Assembly (NCBI RefSeq): GCF_025717675.1
Contig: NZ_JAJIRT010000002.1
Span: forward strand, 434,001 to 498,000
From: Paucibacter sp. DJ2R-2
GTDB taxonomy: Bacteria; Pseudomonadota; Gammaproteobacteria; Burkholderiales; Burkholderiaceae_C
Length of the DNA: 64,000 nt
Reading direction: 5' to 3'
Shown here: positions 1-9,305 of the stretch, in pieces
Layout of the letters: each line of letters starts with the position of its first letter
Numbering within the stretch: the first letter of the stretch is position 1
Notes under the pieces: generated by a model
The model's input: only the letters and a program-made list of their open reading frames with translations
Database searches by the model: none
Told to the model about the DNA's origin: nothing
Translations under genes and position numbers: made by a program

Positions 1-749
1 ACCAGCTCGTCGATGCGGCGCGGGGTCAGCTCGGTCAGCAGCTGGCCATCCTTGTCCAGCACACCGCGGATGTTCGTGAGCATCAAGAGCTTCTCAGCCT
101 TCAGCACCGTGGCCAGCTTGGCCGCCACCACATCGGCATTGATGTTGTAACTTTCATTGTTCTCGCCGAAGCCGATCGGGCTGACCACGGGGATGAACTG
201 GTCGTCCTGCAAGGCTTTGACCACGCTGGGGTCGATGGAGACGATGTCGCCGACCTGGCCGATGTCGTGCTCCTTGCTCGGATCGTCCTTGTCTTGAATC
301 ATGAGTTTCTTGGCGCGGATCATGCCGCCGTCGCGCCCGGTCAGGCCCACGGCCTTGCCGCCGGCGGCATTGATCAGGCCCACCACATCCTGCTGCACCT
401 CACCGGCCAGCACCCACTCGACCACGTCCATGGTCTCCGCATCGGTGACGCGCATGCCCTGGATGAAATGGCCTTGCTTGCCCAGCTTGCTCAAGAGGCC
501 TTCGATCTGCGGGCCGCCACCGTGCACCACCACCGGGTTCAGGCCCACCAGCTTGAGCAGCACCACGTCCTCGGCGAAGTCTTTTTGCAGCTCCGGGTCG
601 GTCATGGCATTGCCACCGTACTTGATGACGATGGTCTTGCCGTGGTACTTGCGGATATAGGGCAAAGCCTGGGACAGGATCTCGGCCTTTTCACGCGGGG
701 CAATGTGGGCCACATCGGTGCTGGAGGTGGCGGTCGTGTCGTTCTTCAT
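1..749 (-). CDS. argB: acetylglutamate kinase, C-terminus cut by window edge
   Basis: Phosphorylates N-acetylglutamate with ATP in the second step of arginine biosynthesis (cytosolic). About 249 codons are visible. The reverse-strand ATG lies at 749-747 and the reading frame runs off the left edge of the window. The N-terminal part contains KYGGNAM near residue 45 and the glycine-rich VHGGGPQ segment that binds the phosphates, both typical of ArgB. Near the window edge the frame reads [12 protein letters not shown], another conserved ArgB segment. It is divergent from the CDF transporter, with 136 bp between the start codons. Identification is firm; the true C-terminus and feedback-regulation region cannot be judged. 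Confidence 0.95.
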   Translation of the reverse strand, partial: MKNDTTATSSTDVAHIAPREKAEILSQALPYIRKYHGKTIVIKYGGNAMTDPELQKDFAEDVVLLKLVGLNPVVVHGGGPQIEGLLSKLGKQGHFIQGMRVTDAETMDVVEWVLAGEVQQDVVGLINAAGGKAVGLTGRDGGMIRAKKLMIQDKDDPSKEHDIGQVGDIVSIDPSVVKALQDDQFIPVVSPIGFGENNESYNINADVVAAKLATVLKAEKLLMLTNIRGVLDKDGQLLTELTPRRIDEL

Positions 750-885
750 GGCGGGCGCGCAGGCAGCACACAGGAGTTTGAAACTGGCGCGATTGTAGGG
801 TCGCGGTGTTGGGTCGCGTGTGGGGTCGCGAACCTGGCTGACACGGCTTAAGCCAGGCTTCAGCCAGGGCAGCCACAATGCCGCC

Positions 886-1797
886 ATGCAAGTCGCCTCC
901 TACCTGAAACTGTCCATCGCCGTCGCCCTGGTGACCATCGCCTTGAAAACCGGCGCCTGGTGGTGGACCGACTCGGTCAGCCTGGCCGCCGATGCGCTGG
1001 AATCCCTGGTCAACCTGGCAGGCGCCATCTTCGCCCTGGCCATGGTCACGGTGGCGGCCAAGCCGCCGGACGCCGAACACCCGTTTGGCCACCACAAGGC
1101 CGAGTACTTCTCCAGCGGCTTCGAAGGCGTGCTCATCATCGCCGCGGGTCTGGGCATCATCTGGGCCTCGGTCCACCGCCTGCTGGACCCGCAGCCGGTC
1201 GAGGGCCTGGGCCTGGGCGTGGCCCTGGCCATCATCAGCTCAGCCCTGAATGGCGGCCTGGCCTGGGCCATGCTCAAGAAGGCGCGCGAGCACCGCTCCA
1301 TGGCCCTTGAGGCCGATGCCCGCCATCTGTTCACCGATGTCTGGACCTCGGCCGGCGTGGTGCTGGGCTTGGTCGGCGTCATGCTGACCGGCTGGCAATG
1401 GTTGGACCCGCTGCTGGCCGCCGTCGTGGCCCTGAACATCTTGCGCGAGGGCGTGCACCTGGTCTGGAAGTCCAGCCACGGCCTGATGGACCAGGCCCTG
1501 GATCCCGAAGAACTGCAAGCGGTGCAGCAGGTGCTGGACCGCTTCGCCCAGGCCCAGCACATCCGCTTCGACCACATCGCCAGCCGCAGCGCCGGCCAGC
1601 GCCGCTATCTCGACCTGCACATGCACATGCCCGCCAGCTGGAGCCTGGGCCAGGCCGCGGCCGAGCGCAATGCGCTGGAGCGTGCGCTGATGGCCGCCGT
1701 GCCCGGGCTGCGCGCCAGCATTCAGCTGCTGCCCAGCGATGTGGAGGCGCATTTCGATGACCCACAAGATGAACCGATCCTGGAGAAGCAAGCATGA
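886..1797 (+). CDS. cation diffusion facilitator (CDF) family transporter
   Basis: Inner-membrane divalent metal/proton antiporter of 303 aa with the CDF six-helix plan followed by a cytoplasmic domain. The ATG at 886 was chosen because the preceding in-frame residues look unlike a CDF N-terminus. Visible motifs are [12 protein letters not shown] in the loop after TM2-3 and HLFTD (HxxxD) in TM5. The matching TM2 site reads ESLVN rather than the HxxxD or DxxxD found in many zinc/iron members, so metal preference cannot be inferred from the usual rules. The C-terminal domain contains [11 protein letters not shown] and a His-rich DLHMHM segment. Its stop overlaps the dtd start by 4 bp, so the two are probably cotranscribed. 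Confidence 0.9.
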   Translation: MQVASYLKLSIAVALVTIALKTGAWWWTDSVSLAADALESLVNLAGAIFALAMVTVAAKPPDAEHPFGHHKAEYFSSGFEGVLIIAAGLGIIWASVHRLLDPQPVEGLGLGVALAIISSALNGGLAWAMLKKAREHRSMALEADARHLFTDVWTSAGVVLGLVGVMLTGWQWLDPLLAAVVALNILREGVHLVWKSSHGLMDQALDPEELQAVQQVLDRFAQAQHIRFDHIASRSAGQRRYLDLHMHMPASWSLGQAAAERNALERALMAAVPGLRASIQLLPSDVEAHFDDPQDEPILEKQA

Positions 1798-2234
1798 TCG
1801 CCGTGCTGCAACGGGTGCAACACGCCCAGGTTGAAGTAGATGGCCGCATCACCGGCGCCATCGGACCGGGCCTCTTGATGCTGGTCTGCGCCGAGCCCGG
1901 CGACAGCGAGGCCCAGGCCGACAAGTTGATCGCCAAGGTGCTCAAGCTTCGCATCTTCAGCGACGCGGCTGGCAAGATGAACCTCAGCGTGCAAGACATC
2001 GCCGGCGGCCTGTTGATCGTTTCGCAATTCACCCTGGCCGCCGATTGCAGCAGCGGCAATCGCCCCAGCTTCACCGGCGCTGCCGGTGCCGAGCAAGGCC
2101 GCCGCCTCTACGACTACTGCCTGGCTGCAGCGCGGCGCCAGCACTCCCAGGTCGAGGCCGGCGAATTCGGCGCCGACATGAAGGTCAGCCTGCTGAACGA
2201 CGGGCCGGTGACGATTCCGCTGCAGATTCGCTGA
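1794..2234 (+). CDS. dtd: D-aminoacyl-tRNA deacylase
   Basis: Hydrolyses D-amino acids (and glycine mischarged on tRNA-Ala) from tRNA, a proofreading role in the cytosol. The 146 aa match the usual family length. The N-terminal [17 protein letters not shown], the SQFTL catalytic motif near residue 80 and the NDGPVTI motif near residue 137 are the family signatures. The start codon overlaps the CDF transporter stop (ATGA), implying translational coupling, though no functional link between the two products is obvious. It ends 39 bp before the convergent MerR gene, with no clear terminator in between. Confidence 0.96.
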   Translation: MIAVLQRVQHAQVEVDGRITGAIGPGLLMLVCAEPGDSEAQADKLIAKVLKLRIFSDAAGKMNLSVQDIAGGLLIVSQFTLAADCSSGNRPSFTGAAGAEQGRRLYDYCLAAARRQHSQVEAGEFGADMKVSLLNDGPVTIPLQIR

Positions 2235-2273
2235 GGCGCAGGATGGGCCGAGGGGCCGAGCTAGCGGCGGGAG

Positions 2274-2711
2274 TCAACGGACCCGCTGCCGCGCGCGTCG
2301 CGTCGCGCCGGCGACCGGGTCGGGCGGCGCCACGGCTGATGCGATCTGCAGGCAACGGCCCGCTTGCCACTCGGCGTTCAGGTCTTGCATCAGCGACTCC
2401 AGTTCCAGCCTTTGGGCCGTCAAAACGGCCTGCATGGCATCGATCTCGGCCAGCCGAGCCTGCATGCTCTGCAGGATCTGATCATGCGGCAGCCCCTCGC
2501 CCTGGGCGGGAATGAGGCTGCGCAAGGATTCCAGCGAAAAGCCCAGGCCTTGCGCGGTCTGAATCAACAAGAGGCGCTGAACGCTCGCCTCGTCATAGAC
2601 CCGATAGCCATTGGGGCCCCGACTGGCCGGCGGCAGCAAGCCGCTCGACTCGTAGAAGCGAATGGCGGAGGCCGCCAAGCCGCTGCGCTTTGCCAAATCA
2701 CCGATCTTCAT
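2274..2711 (-). CDS. MerR family transcriptional regulator
   Basis: DNA-binding regulator of 145 aa. It starts directly with the MerR winged-helix motif (MKIGDLAKRSGLAASAIRFY, then NGYRVYDEASVQRL), followed by a coiled-coil dimerisation helix around residues 80-115. There is only one cysteine in the C-terminal region, so a multi-cysteine metal site like that of MerR or PbrR is not supported. It is divergent from the molybdenum hydroxylase genes, and the intergenic region holds a promoter with a 19-bp spacer and an imperfect dyad (2763-2793). This is the classical arrangement for MerR-type activation, so regulation of the hydroxylase genes is the likely job. The inducer is unknown. Confidence 0.9.
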   Translation of the reverse strand: MKIGDLAKRSGLAASAIRFYESSGLLPPASRGPNGYRVYDEASVQRLLLIQTAQGLGFSLESLRSLIPAQGEGLPHDQILQSMQARLAEIDAMQAVLTAQRLELESLMQDLNAEWQAGRCLQIASAVAPPDPVAGATRRARQRVR

Positions 2712-2762
2712 CCGCTCACACCCACGCTTTGCCCATGCGACCGAAGAATTTCAGCCGGGCAC

Positions 2763-2793
2763 TTGACCTTGAAGCCAGCTTGAAGCTTAGCAT
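2763..2793 (+). promoter_or_regulatory. candidate MerR-type promoter with 19-bp spacer for the molybdenum hydroxylase genes
   Basis: TTGACC at 2763-2768 matches the -35 consensus at 5 of 6 positions and TAGCAT at 2788-2793 matches the -10 at 4 of 6. The spacer is exactly 19 bp, longer than the usual 17 and characteristic of promoters that MerR proteins activate by untwisting. Across the -35 edge and the spacer lies a near-dyad, CTTGAAGC (2768-2775) and GCTTGAAG (2778-2785), with one mismatch. The -10 ends 47 bp before the downstream ATG at 2841. The regulator gene sits immediately upstream on the other strand. Confidence 0.6.
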
Positions 2794-2840
2794 CGGCGCC
2801 AAGCCAGCCCGGCCCCCACTCTTTTCCTGATGAGCCCCGC

Positions 2841-3308
2841 ATGAGCACACAGTTGACCGTCAATGGCCAAGGCCACAGTCTCGATGTCGAAGCCGACACC
2901 CCCTTGCTCTGGGTGCTGCGAGACGAACTGGGGCTGACCGGCACCAAGTTTGGCTGCGGTGTGGCCAGCTGCGGTGCCTGCACAGTGGACATCGACGGCA
3001 CGGCCACCCGGTCCTGCGTGATGCCCGTCGGCGCCTTGCAGGGCAAGCACATCCGCACCATCGAGGCCGAGCCCGATCGCATCACCGCCGCCCTGCAGGC
3101 AGCCTGGATCCAGCTGCAAGTGCCGCAATGCGGCTACTGCCAGAGCGGCATGATCATGGCCGCGACCGCGCTCTTGCGCAGCACGCCCAAACCCAGCGAC
3201 GCCGACATCGACGCCGGCATCAGCAACCTCTGCCGCTGCGGCACCTACCAGCGCATTCGCGCGGGCATCCATGCGGCCGCGGCGCAAGTGCGCGGGAGCG
3301 CGGCATGA
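2841..3308 (+). CDS. (2Fe-2S) subunit of a molybdenum hydroxylase, IorA-like
   Basis: Small electron-transfer subunit (155 aa) of an isoquinoline 1-oxidoreductase-type molybdenum hydroxylase. The first [2Fe-2S] site is the plant-ferredoxin pattern in [14 protein letters not shown] (residues 37-50) with C60 in TRSCVMP. The second site is QCGYCQSGM near residue 97 and NLCRCGTY near residue 130, as in the xanthine oxidase family. No signal peptide is visible, whereas the partner subunit has a Tat signal, so export as a folded complex is likely. The gene overlaps the large subunit by 4 bp. No FAD subunit is present, as expected for the IorAB type. The substrate is unknown. Confidence 0.92.
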   Translation: MSTQLTVNGQGHSLDVEADTPLLWVLRDELGLTGTKFGCGVASCGACTVDIDGTATRSCVMPVGALQGKHIRTIEAEPDRITAALQAAWIQLQVPQCGYCQSGMIMAATALLRSTPKPSDADIDAGISNLCRCGTYQRIRAGIHAAAAQVRGSAA

Positions 3309-5566
3309 AGCGCCGCGGCTTTCTGATTGCCGGCGGCTTGCTGGGCGGCGGCTTGCTGCTAGGTGTGGGTTTGAGCACCCCGCCCTCGGCCAGATCCAGG
3401 TTGGGTGACAAGACCACGCTGCCGACCGAGGGCGGGCAGATTGCCCTGAACGGCTGGGTCAAGCTCATGCCGGACGGCCGCGTCATCGTCGCCACACCGC
3501 GGGCCGAGATGGGCCAGGGCGTGCACACGGCCTTGGCCATGTTGGTGGCTGAAGAGCTCGATGCCGATTGGAGCCAGGTCAGCACCGAGCAGGCGCCGCT
3601 GGCTCAGATCTATGCCAACACCGCCCTGCTGCTCAATGTGCTGCCCTTCAGCTCGGACGATGACAGTCTGCTGGCGCGCCTGGCGCGGCGCTCGGTGCAG
3701 CGCGTCGGCTATCTGCTGAGCCTGCAGGTCACGGGCGGCTCGTCCAGCGTTCGCGACGCCTGGGAACCGATGCGCCTGGCCGGCGCCACGGCCCGCGCCC
3801 TGCTGGTCGACGCTGCGGCTCAGCGCTGGAACGTGGCGTCCGAGAGCTGCCAGGTGCAGGCCGGCGTGGTGCGCCACCCGACCAGCGGACGCCAGGCCGG
3901 CTTTGGCGAGCTGGCCGCCGATACCGTGAACATCGCCCCGCGCCGGGACGTCGCAATGAAAGACCCGAGCCAATTCCGCCTGATCGGCAAACCCATGCCG
4001 CGCACGGACATTCCGGCCAAGGTCAACGGCCGCGCGCAGTTCGGCATCGACATGCAGCCCGAAGGCCTGCTCTACGCCGCCATCCGCCATTGCCCGGTGC
4101 TGGGCGGCAAGGTGCGCCAGGTCGACAGCGCTGCCGCCAAGGCCCGCCGCGGCGTGGCCGATGTGCAAGTCTTGCAGGAGCGTTCGGTGGTGGTGCTGGC
4201 CGACCGCTACTGGCGCGCCAAGTCGGCGCTGGATGCGCTCAAGATCGATTGGGACGAAGGCCCCAATGCCCAGCTGGATTCCAGTCTGATCCGCGCCCAA
4301 CTGCAGGTCGCACTGGACGCCGGCGCCAAGGGCAGCGGATTTCGCCAGCAAGGCGATGCCGAAGCTGTCTTGAGCGCAGCCGGCCGCAAACTGGAAGCGA
4401 GCTACTACGCCCCCTTTCTGGCCCATGCAGCCCTGGAGCCCATCAACTGCACGGCCCAATTCAAGGATGGCCATCTGACGGTCTGGTGCGGCACCCAGGC
4501 CGCCTCGCTGGCGCGCTGGAAAGCGGCACAAGTAGCCGGTATCGATAGCGAGCAAGTGACACTGCACGTGCCCCTGCTGGGCGGAGGCTTCGGCCGCCGC
4601 CTGGAGCTGGACATGATCGAGGAGGCGGTGCTGCTGGCCCTGCAAACCCAGGGTCGGCCGGTCAAGCTGCTGTGGTCGCGCGAGGAAGACATGCAGCACG
4701 ATATGTACCGCCCCGCCGCCATGGCCCGCTTTGTCGCCGCACTCGATGAACAAGGGCGGCCGCAGGCCTGGCTGAACCGTGTGGCGGCGCCCTCCATTGG
4801 CCTGTCCACCACCGAACGCCTACTGCCCTCGATGGCGGCCGATTCCCCCGACAAGAACCAGATCGAAGGCGCCTTCGACCTGCCTTACGCCATTCCCAAT
4901 CTGAGCGTGCGCCAGCTGCGGGTCAAGACGCCCGTGCCGGTGGGCTCCTGGCGCAGCGTCGGCCATTCCTACAACGCCTTCTTCACCGAAGGCTTCATCG
5001 ACGAGCTGGCCTATGCGGCCAGGCAAGACCCCTTCGAATACCGCCGCTCGCTGCTGGCCGACAAGCCGCGCCACCGCGCGGTGTTGGAACTGGCCGCGAC
5101 CAAGGCCGGTTGGGCTCAGACCTTGCCGGCCGGAAGGGCCCGCGGCATTGCCTTGCACGAGAGCTTCGGTTCCTGGTGTGCCCAGGTGGCCGAGGTCTCA
5201 CTGCAGGACGGCCAAGTCCGGGTGCACCGTGTGGTCTGCGCCATCGACTGCGGTGTGGTGGTCAACCCAGACACGGTCGAAGCGCAGATGCAAAGCGCCA
5301 TCGTCTACGGCCTGTCCGCCGCCTTGTACGGCGAGATCACGCTGAAAAACGGCCGCGTCGAGCAGAGCAATTTCCCCGACTACGAGGCCATCCGCCTGGC
5401 GCAGATGCCGCAGATCGACGTGCACATCATGCCCAGCAGCGCGGCACCCGGCGGCGTGGGTGAGCCGGGCACGCCGCCGATCGCGCCGGCCGTGGCGAAC
5501 GCCTTGTTTGCGCTGACCGGCCGGCGGATTCGCGATCTGCCGCTGCGGGCGGACCTGTTCGCCTGA
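3305..5566 (+). CDS. molybdopterin-binding large subunit of an IorB-like hydroxylase, Tat-exported
   Basis: Catalytic subunit (753 aa) expected to hydroxylate a heterocycle or aldehyde using water as oxygen donor. The ATG at 3305 overlaps the iron-sulfur subunit (ATGA) and begins with a twin-arginine signal, [10 protein letters not shown], followed by a hydrophobic stretch, so the enzyme acts in the periplasm or at the outer face of the inner membrane. Cofactor motifs are GGGFGRR near residue 430 and, near the C-terminus, [10 protein letters not shown] with the conserved catalytic glutamate. Length and single-chain layout fit the IorB group rather than XdhB. The electron acceptor is probably a cytochrome c, but no cytochrome gene is adjacent. 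The substrate cannot be told from sequence. Confidence 0.92.
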   Translation: MKRRGFLIAGGLLGGGLLLGVGLSTPPSARSRLGDKTTLPTEGGQIALNGWVKLMPDGRVIVATPRAEMGQGVHTALAMLVAEELDADWSQVSTEQAPLAQIYANTALLLNVLPFSSDDDSLLARLARRSVQRVGYLLSLQVTGGSSSVRDAWEPMRLAGATARALLVDAAAQRWNVASESCQVQAGVVRHPTSGRQAGFGELAADTVNIAPRRDVAMKDPSQFRLIGKPMPRTDIPAKVNGRAQFGIDMQPEGLLYAAIRHCPVLGGKVRQVDSAAAKARRGVADVQVLQERSVVVLADRYWRAKSALDALKIDWDEGPNAQLDSSLIRAQLQVALDAGAKGSGFRQQGDAEAVLSAAGRKLEASYYAPFLAHAALEPINCTAQFKDGHLTVWCGTQAASLARWKAAQVAGIDSEQVTLHVPLLGGGFGRRLELDMIEEAVLLALQTQGRPVKLLWSREEDMQHDMYRPAAMARFVAALDEQGRPQAWLNRVAAPSIGLSTTERLLPSMAADSPDKNQIEGAFDLPYAIPNLSVRQLRVKTPVPVGSWRSVGHSYNAFFTEGFIDELAYAARQDPFEYRRSLLADKPRHRAVLELAATKAGWAQTLPAGRARGIALHESFGSWCAQVAEVSLQDGQVRVHRVVCAIDCGVVVNPDTVEAQMQSAIVYGLSAALYGEITLKNGRVEQSNFPDYEAIRLAQMPQIDVHIMPSSAAPGGVGEPGTPPIAPAVANALFALTGRRIRDLPLRADLFA

Positions 5567-5579
5567 AAGCGCCTTCCCC

Positions 5580-6251
5580 TCAGGCTGCGCTGGCCTGGGC
5601 TTCGAGTTCGGCCTTCAGGCCTTGGGGCAGTTGCAGTTGGCGCGCCAACTCATCGAGGTAGGCGCGCTCCATAAAGCTGGTTTCGTCAGCCACCAAGAGG
5701 CTGGCCAAATACATCTCGGCGGCCAGCGCCGGGCTGCTGGCGGCTTGCGCCACCTGGGCCGGATCCAAGGGGCGAGCCAGTTCGGCCTCCATCCACTGGC
5801 GCAGGGCCGGCTCGGCCTGCAGGCGCTGCAGCTCGGTCTCCAGCAGGCCGCGCTCGCGGGCGTCTAGGTGGCCATCGGCTTTCGCCGCCCCGATCATGGC
5901 CTGCAACAAGGCGCGGCCATGCTGCTCAGCGGGCGGCGCGCTCAGCTGCGGGGCAACAACTGCCGCAGGCTGCGGAGCGTGCGCTTGTTGCTGCTGTTGT
6001 TGCTGCTGCTCTTGCCAGGACTGGTAGGCCTTGTAGGCCACTGCGCCCAGTGCGGCGAGGCTGCCGTACTTGAGCGCCTTGCCGCCGAAGCTGCGGCCGC
6101 GTTTGCTGCCCAGCAGCAGGCCCAACGCACCGCCCGCCGCGGCGCCACCGCCGATCTGACCCCAGTCCGGCGCACGCGCGCCGCCGCTCTTGCCGTCCAG
6201 CAGGCCCAGGCCCGACTTGAACAGCTGCTCCAACATATTCTGTGCACTCAT
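5580..6251 (-). CDS. DUF533 / TerB-like domain protein
   Basis: A 223-aa protein of the DUF533 (YebE-like) family, function not established. It has a glycine-rich hydrophobic segment (GGGAAAGGALGLLLGS, about residues 34-49) that may associate with membrane, a run of nine glutamines near residues 81-89, a Pro/Ala linker and a C-terminal all-helical TerB-like domain with KADGHLDARE resembling an acidic loop. A good ribosome-binding site (AGGAG) lies 9 bases before the ATG at 6251. It follows htpX by 24 bp on the same strand, so both may belong to an envelope-stress operon; that link is inferred from position only. The 3' end is convergent with the hydroxylase genes, 13 bp apart. Confidence 0.82.
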   Translation of the reverse strand: MSAQNMLEQLFKSGLGLLDGKSGGARAPDWGQIGGGAAAGGALGLLLGSKRGRSFGGKALKYGSLAALGAVAYKAYQSWQEQQQQQQQQAHAPQPAAVVAPQLSAPPAEQHGRALLQAMIGAAKADGHLDARERGLLETELQRLQAEPALRQWMEAELARPLDPAQVAQAASSPALAAEMYLASLLVADETSFMERAYLDELARQLQLPQGLKAELEAQASAA

Positions 6252-6275
6252 GGAATAGGTCTCCTGATTCGTTCT

Positions 6276-7151
6276 TCAAGCGGTCTGCTGCAGGCGTGCA
6301 ATGCGCTCTTCCATCGGCGGGTGGCTGGAGAACAGCGCCATCATGCCGCCGGGGCGTGAGCTGATGCCCATGGACTGCATGGCCTTGGGCATCTCGCCCG
6401 GATCCAGGCCGCCCAGGCGAGCCAGGGCATTGACCATGGGCTGCTTGCGACCCATCAGCTGGGCGGCGCCGGCATCGGCACGGAACTCGCGCTGGCGCGA
6501 GAACCAGGCCACGATCATGGCCGCGACCACACCGAGCAGCAGGTCCATGACGATGGTGGTCACGTAGTAACCGATGCCAGGGCCGTCGTTCTGGTTGCGC
6601 AGCACGATTTTGTCGACGAAGTAGCCGACGATGCGCGAGAGGAAAACCACAAAGGTGTTCATGACGCCCTGGATCAGCGCCATGGTCACCATATCGCCAT
6701 TGGCCACATGGGCCACTTCATGGCCAATCACCGCCTCAACCTCTTCGCGCGACATGGACTGCAGCAGGCCGGTGGACACCGCCACCAGGGCCGAGTTCTT
6801 GAACGCGCCGGTGGCGAAAGCATTGGGCGCACCTTCATAGATGCCGACCTCGGGCGTGGCGATGCCGGCCTTCTCGGCGAAGCGCTCCACCGTGGTCACC
6901 AGCCAGATGTGGGTGGTGTCGTTCGACTGGTTGATGATCTGCACGCCCGTGGTCCATTTGGCCATGGGCTTGCTGATCAAGAGCGAGATGAAGGCGCCGC
7001 CAAAGCCCATCACCATGGCAAAGCCCAGCAGCGATGTCAGGTTCAAACCATTGGCCGTGAGGAAGCGATTCAGGCCCAGCAGATGGACCGCCAAACCCAG
7101 CACCAGCATGACGCCGAGGTTGGTCATCAGGAACAGAAATATTCGTTTCAT
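6276..7151 (-). CDS. htpX: zinc metalloprotease HtpX
   Basis: Inner-membrane M48 metalloprotease (291 aa) that degrades misfolded membrane proteins alongside FtsH. Two N-terminal transmembrane helices ([20 protein letters not shown] and [20 protein letters not shown]) precede the catalytic HEVAH motif near residue 143; the third zinc ligand is expected in FRADAGAA. Two further hydrophobic segments follow the active site. The length and whole-protein layout match HtpX. It lies between a small membrane-protein gene (42 bp upstream) and the DUF533 gene (24 bp downstream), all in the same direction and likely one transcript. Confidence 0.96.
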   Translation of the reverse strand: MKRIFLFLMTNLGVMLVLGLAVHLLGLNRFLTANGLNLTSLLGFAMVMGFGGAFISLLISKPMAKWTTGVQIINQSNDTTHIWLVTTVERFAEKAGIATPEVGIYEGAPNAFATGAFKNSALVAVSTGLLQSMSREEVEAVIGHEVAHVANGDMVTMALIQGVMNTFVVFLSRIVGYFVDKIVLRNQNDGPGIGYYVTTIVMDLLLGVVAAMIVAWFSRQREFRADAGAAQLMGRKQPMVNALARLGGLDPGEMPKAMQSMGISSRPGGMMALFSSHPPMEERIARLQQTA

Positions 7152-7193
7152 GGTGTCAGCACTCCAAGATTCAATAAAAGCTCAGCGCAGGCT

Positions 7194-7619
7194 TCAAGCC
7201 GAGGGCAGCGAGCGCGGCGGCACCAGCGTCGCCGCCTTGCTTTGCATCAGTTTGAGCAAGAGGCTCAGGCCACCGCCCAAGAGCAAGAGCAGGAAGATGC
7301 CCAGCCCCCAAATCAGCCAGACCAAGGGCGAGAGCCAGTCGCCCAGCACCGGCATGGTCTCCAACACACCCTTGAGCAGAGGCGCGAACAGGTCCACGAA
7401 CTCGGCCAGGCCTTGCAGCAAGCCCTCGGGCACCCAAGGCGCCAGCCAGCTCGGCAGCTGCAGATCGGACAGGCGCGCGCCCAAGGTGGGCAGCCCTTCG
7501 GCTTGCGAGCCCAGGGCCGCCACGGTCCACAGGGCCAGGCTGTGGAAGGCCCAGCTCGCCAGCGACCACAGCGCCGCCAGCAATCCCAGCACCAGCCAGG
7601 TCAGCAGGTAATAGGCCAT
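7194..7619 (-). CDS. small integral membrane protein of unknown function
   Basis: A 141-aa hydrophobic protein that I do not recognise as a named family. Residues 1-35 form one or two membrane segments (YYLLTWLVLGLLAALW) and residues 95-125 a strongly hydrophobic segment ending in LLLLLGGGLSLLLKL, with an amphipathic, Trp/Pro/Leu-rich middle. The C-terminus is basic and presumably cytoplasmic. It is the first gene of a probable three-gene leftward transcript with htpX and the DUF533 gene, and its start is 127 bp from the divergent LysR regulator, which could control it. Coding is supported by the operon position and by the consistent hydrophobic pattern. Confidence 0.7.
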   Translation of the reverse strand: MAYYLLTWLVLGLLAALWSLASWAFHSLALWTVAALGSQAEGLPTLGARLSDLQLPSWLAPWVPEGLLQGLAEFVDLFAPLLKGVLETMPVLGDWLSPLVWLIWGLGIFLLLLLGGGLSLLLKLMQSKAATLVPPRSLPSA

Positions 7620-7703
7620 TGTCTTTCCCCTTTTTCAGAAATCGAGATGCGCACATTCTCTGCCTGTCGACACTTCCAAACAAGCAACGCTGGCTTACTA
7701 TTA

Positions 7704-7722
7704 ACTTCTGTTTTTAAGAAGT
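7704..7722. promoter_or_regulatory. inverted repeat, candidate LysR operator
   Basis: ACTTCT (7704-7709) and AGAAGT (7717-7722) form a perfect 6-bp inverted repeat around a 7-bp A/T-rich spacer. It lies between the divergent membrane-protein gene and the LysR-family gene, 24 bp upstream of the latter's ATG. Autoregulatory LysR sites are commonly placed like this. The arms are short, so chance cannot be excluded. Confidence 0.35.
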
Positions 7723-7746
7723 CAACGCCATGTGCTCGGAGCCTCC

Positions 7747-8634
7747 ATGCTGAATTTCAGACATTTGCATTACTTCTGGGTTGTGGCCCAGGAAGGCGGT
7801 TTCGCACGCGCGGCGGAGCGGCTGGACATGGCCATCCAGACCATCAGCACCCAGGTGCGCGAGCTGGAAAAGTCACTCGGCCACCAATTGCTCAAGCCGG
7901 CCGGCCGCGGCGTGGCGCTGACCGAGGCGGGCCAGGCCGCATTTGCGCGCGCCGAGGAGATCTTCCGCCTCGGCAGCCTGATCACAGAGGAAGTCCGGCA
8001 GGCTGCGCAAGGCCCGGCGGCGCGACTGGCGGTGGGCCTGACCGACGGCATTTCCAAGTTGGCCGCCCATGCCCTGCTGGCGCCGGTCTTGGGCACCGAG
8101 TCTCTGCGCCTGCTCTGCCACGAAGGCGAGGTGGACCCTCTGCTGGCCGAGCTGGCCATGCACAAGCTGGACCTGGTGCTGGCCGGGCGACCGGCGCCGC
8201 ACAAACCCGGCCTGCGCCTGAGCAGCGAGCTGCTGGCCCAGGCACCGGTGGACTGGTACGGACCAAAGAGCCTCGTGCACGCGGCCGAGTTGCGCGACTT
8301 CCCCCACTGCCTGAACCGCCTGCCTGTGCTCTTGCCCACCGCCCACTCGGCCTTGCGCGCCACGCTCGATCACTGGTTTGCCGAACAGGGGCTGCAGCCG
8401 CGCATCGTCGGTGAATTCGAGGACAGCGCCCTGTTGGCCGTGTTCGCCTCACGCGGCCTGGGCGTGTTCCCGGTCAGCCGTCTCGGTGCCGAGGACCTGG
8501 AGCGTATGCACGGCCTGCGCCTGCTGGGCCGCTGCGAGGACGTGAAGGAAGAAATCCATGCCATTCGCTCGCGGCGCGGCCAGCATCATCCGCTGGTGCT
8601 GCAGCTGCTGGCGGCGGCACGCGCGGACTCGTGA
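7747..8634 (+). CDS. nhaR: NhaR-like LysR family transcriptional regulator
   Basis: LysR-type regulator of 295 aa. The start at 7747 (MLNFRHLHYFWVVA) gives the canonical N-terminus; five further in-frame residues upstream are probably not used. The helix-turn-helix spans about residues 18-37 (GFARAAERLDMAIQTISTQV), followed by the LysR linker helix and a periplasmic-binding-protein-like effector domain. NFRHLHYFWVVAQEG and HQLLKPAGRGVALTEAG resemble the NhaR subgroup, which in enteric bacteria responds to sodium. No nhaA antiporter gene is in the window, so the target here is open; the divergent membrane-protein/htpX transcript is the nearest candidate. Confidence 0.85.
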   Translation: MLNFRHLHYFWVVAQEGGFARAAERLDMAIQTISTQVRELEKSLGHQLLKPAGRGVALTEAGQAAFARAEEIFRLGSLITEEVRQAAQGPAARLAVGLTDGISKLAAHALLAPVLGTESLRLLCHEGEVDPLLAELAMHKLDLVLAGRPAPHKPGLRLSSELLAQAPVDWYGPKSLVHAAELRDFPHCLNRLPVLLPTAHSALRATLDHWFAEQGLQPRIVGEFEDSALLAVFASRGLGVFPVSRLGAEDLERMHGLRLLGRCEDVKEEIHAIRSRRGQHHPLVLQLLAAARADS

Positions 8635-8768
8635 GCGTGCGCAGGCCGAGCCGGCTGTGGACAACACGAGCCTGGAGAGGGACTGACTGTGCTGGAATGG
8701 TGTCAGCAAGCGTGCGGATTCAGGCTGCCGCCTCCCGCCTTCCATGTTCTGACGACGGTTGAATAACG

Positions 8769-9305
8769 ATGAAAACCCCGGCGACTCTGCGCACCCTGGC
8801 ATCGACCGATGCCGCCGCGCTGCTGCACTTCGAACTGCACAACCGTGATTGGTTCGAGCATCACGTAGAAGCCCGAGCGGCCGATTTCTACACGCTGGGC
8901 GGCGTGCAAGCACATATGGCCGAGCTGCTGACCCTGCTCGACCGCGGCGAGGCGCATCCCCTGCTGATCGTGAGCGCGCAGGGCGAGATCCTGGGCCGCG
9001 CCAATCTCAAGGCCATGGAAGCCAAGCGCGGCAGTGGCGAACTGGGCTACCGCATCGCTCAAGCCCATGCCGGGCAAGGTCTGGCTAGCTTGGCTGTTCG
9101 TGAACTGATGCGCCTGGCGCATCAGCGCTGGGGCCTGCGCCACCTGCAGGCCTACGTGGCCGTGGACAACCCAGCCTCGGCGCGCGTCTTGCTGAAGAAC
9201 GGATTTGAGCGGGCCGAATGCCACCCCGGCATGGCCCGTGTGCAGGGGCGGCAGATCGACTGCCACCGCTACGAGTGCGCGCTGGGTGGCGCGGGGCCTC
9301 TTTAG
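8769..9305 (+). CDS. GNAT family N-acetyltransferase, RimJ/RimL-like
   Basis: Acetyl-CoA-dependent acetyltransferase of 178 aa. The order of elements is that of the RimJ/RimL type: an N-terminal substrate part (ALLHFELHNRDWFEHHVE), a central beta strand, GELGYRIAQAHAGQGLAS (the acetyl-CoA pyrophosphate loop, with the A-G-Q-G-L-A part of motif A), and VAVDNPASARVLLKNGFE near the C-terminus. The substrate is unknown; protein N-termini or small amines are both possible. The stop codon (TAG, 9303-9305) borders the structured repeat region, which probably also ends its transcript. Confidence 0.88.
   Translation: MKTPATLRTLASTDAAALLHFELHNRDWFEHHVEARAADFYTLGGVQAHMAELLTLLDRGEAHPLLIVSAQGEILGRANLKAMEAKRGSGELGYRIAQAHAGQGLASLAVRELMRLAHQRWGLRHLQAYVAVDNPASARVLLKNGFERAECHPGMARVQGRQIDCHRYECALGGAGPL

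Noticed and set aside
6708-8414. A 568-codon plus-strand frame across htpX and into the LysR gene
   Set aside because: It runs antisense to htpX and the small membrane protein and out of frame with the LysR gene, has low-complexity Gln/Arg/Gly composition and no domain.
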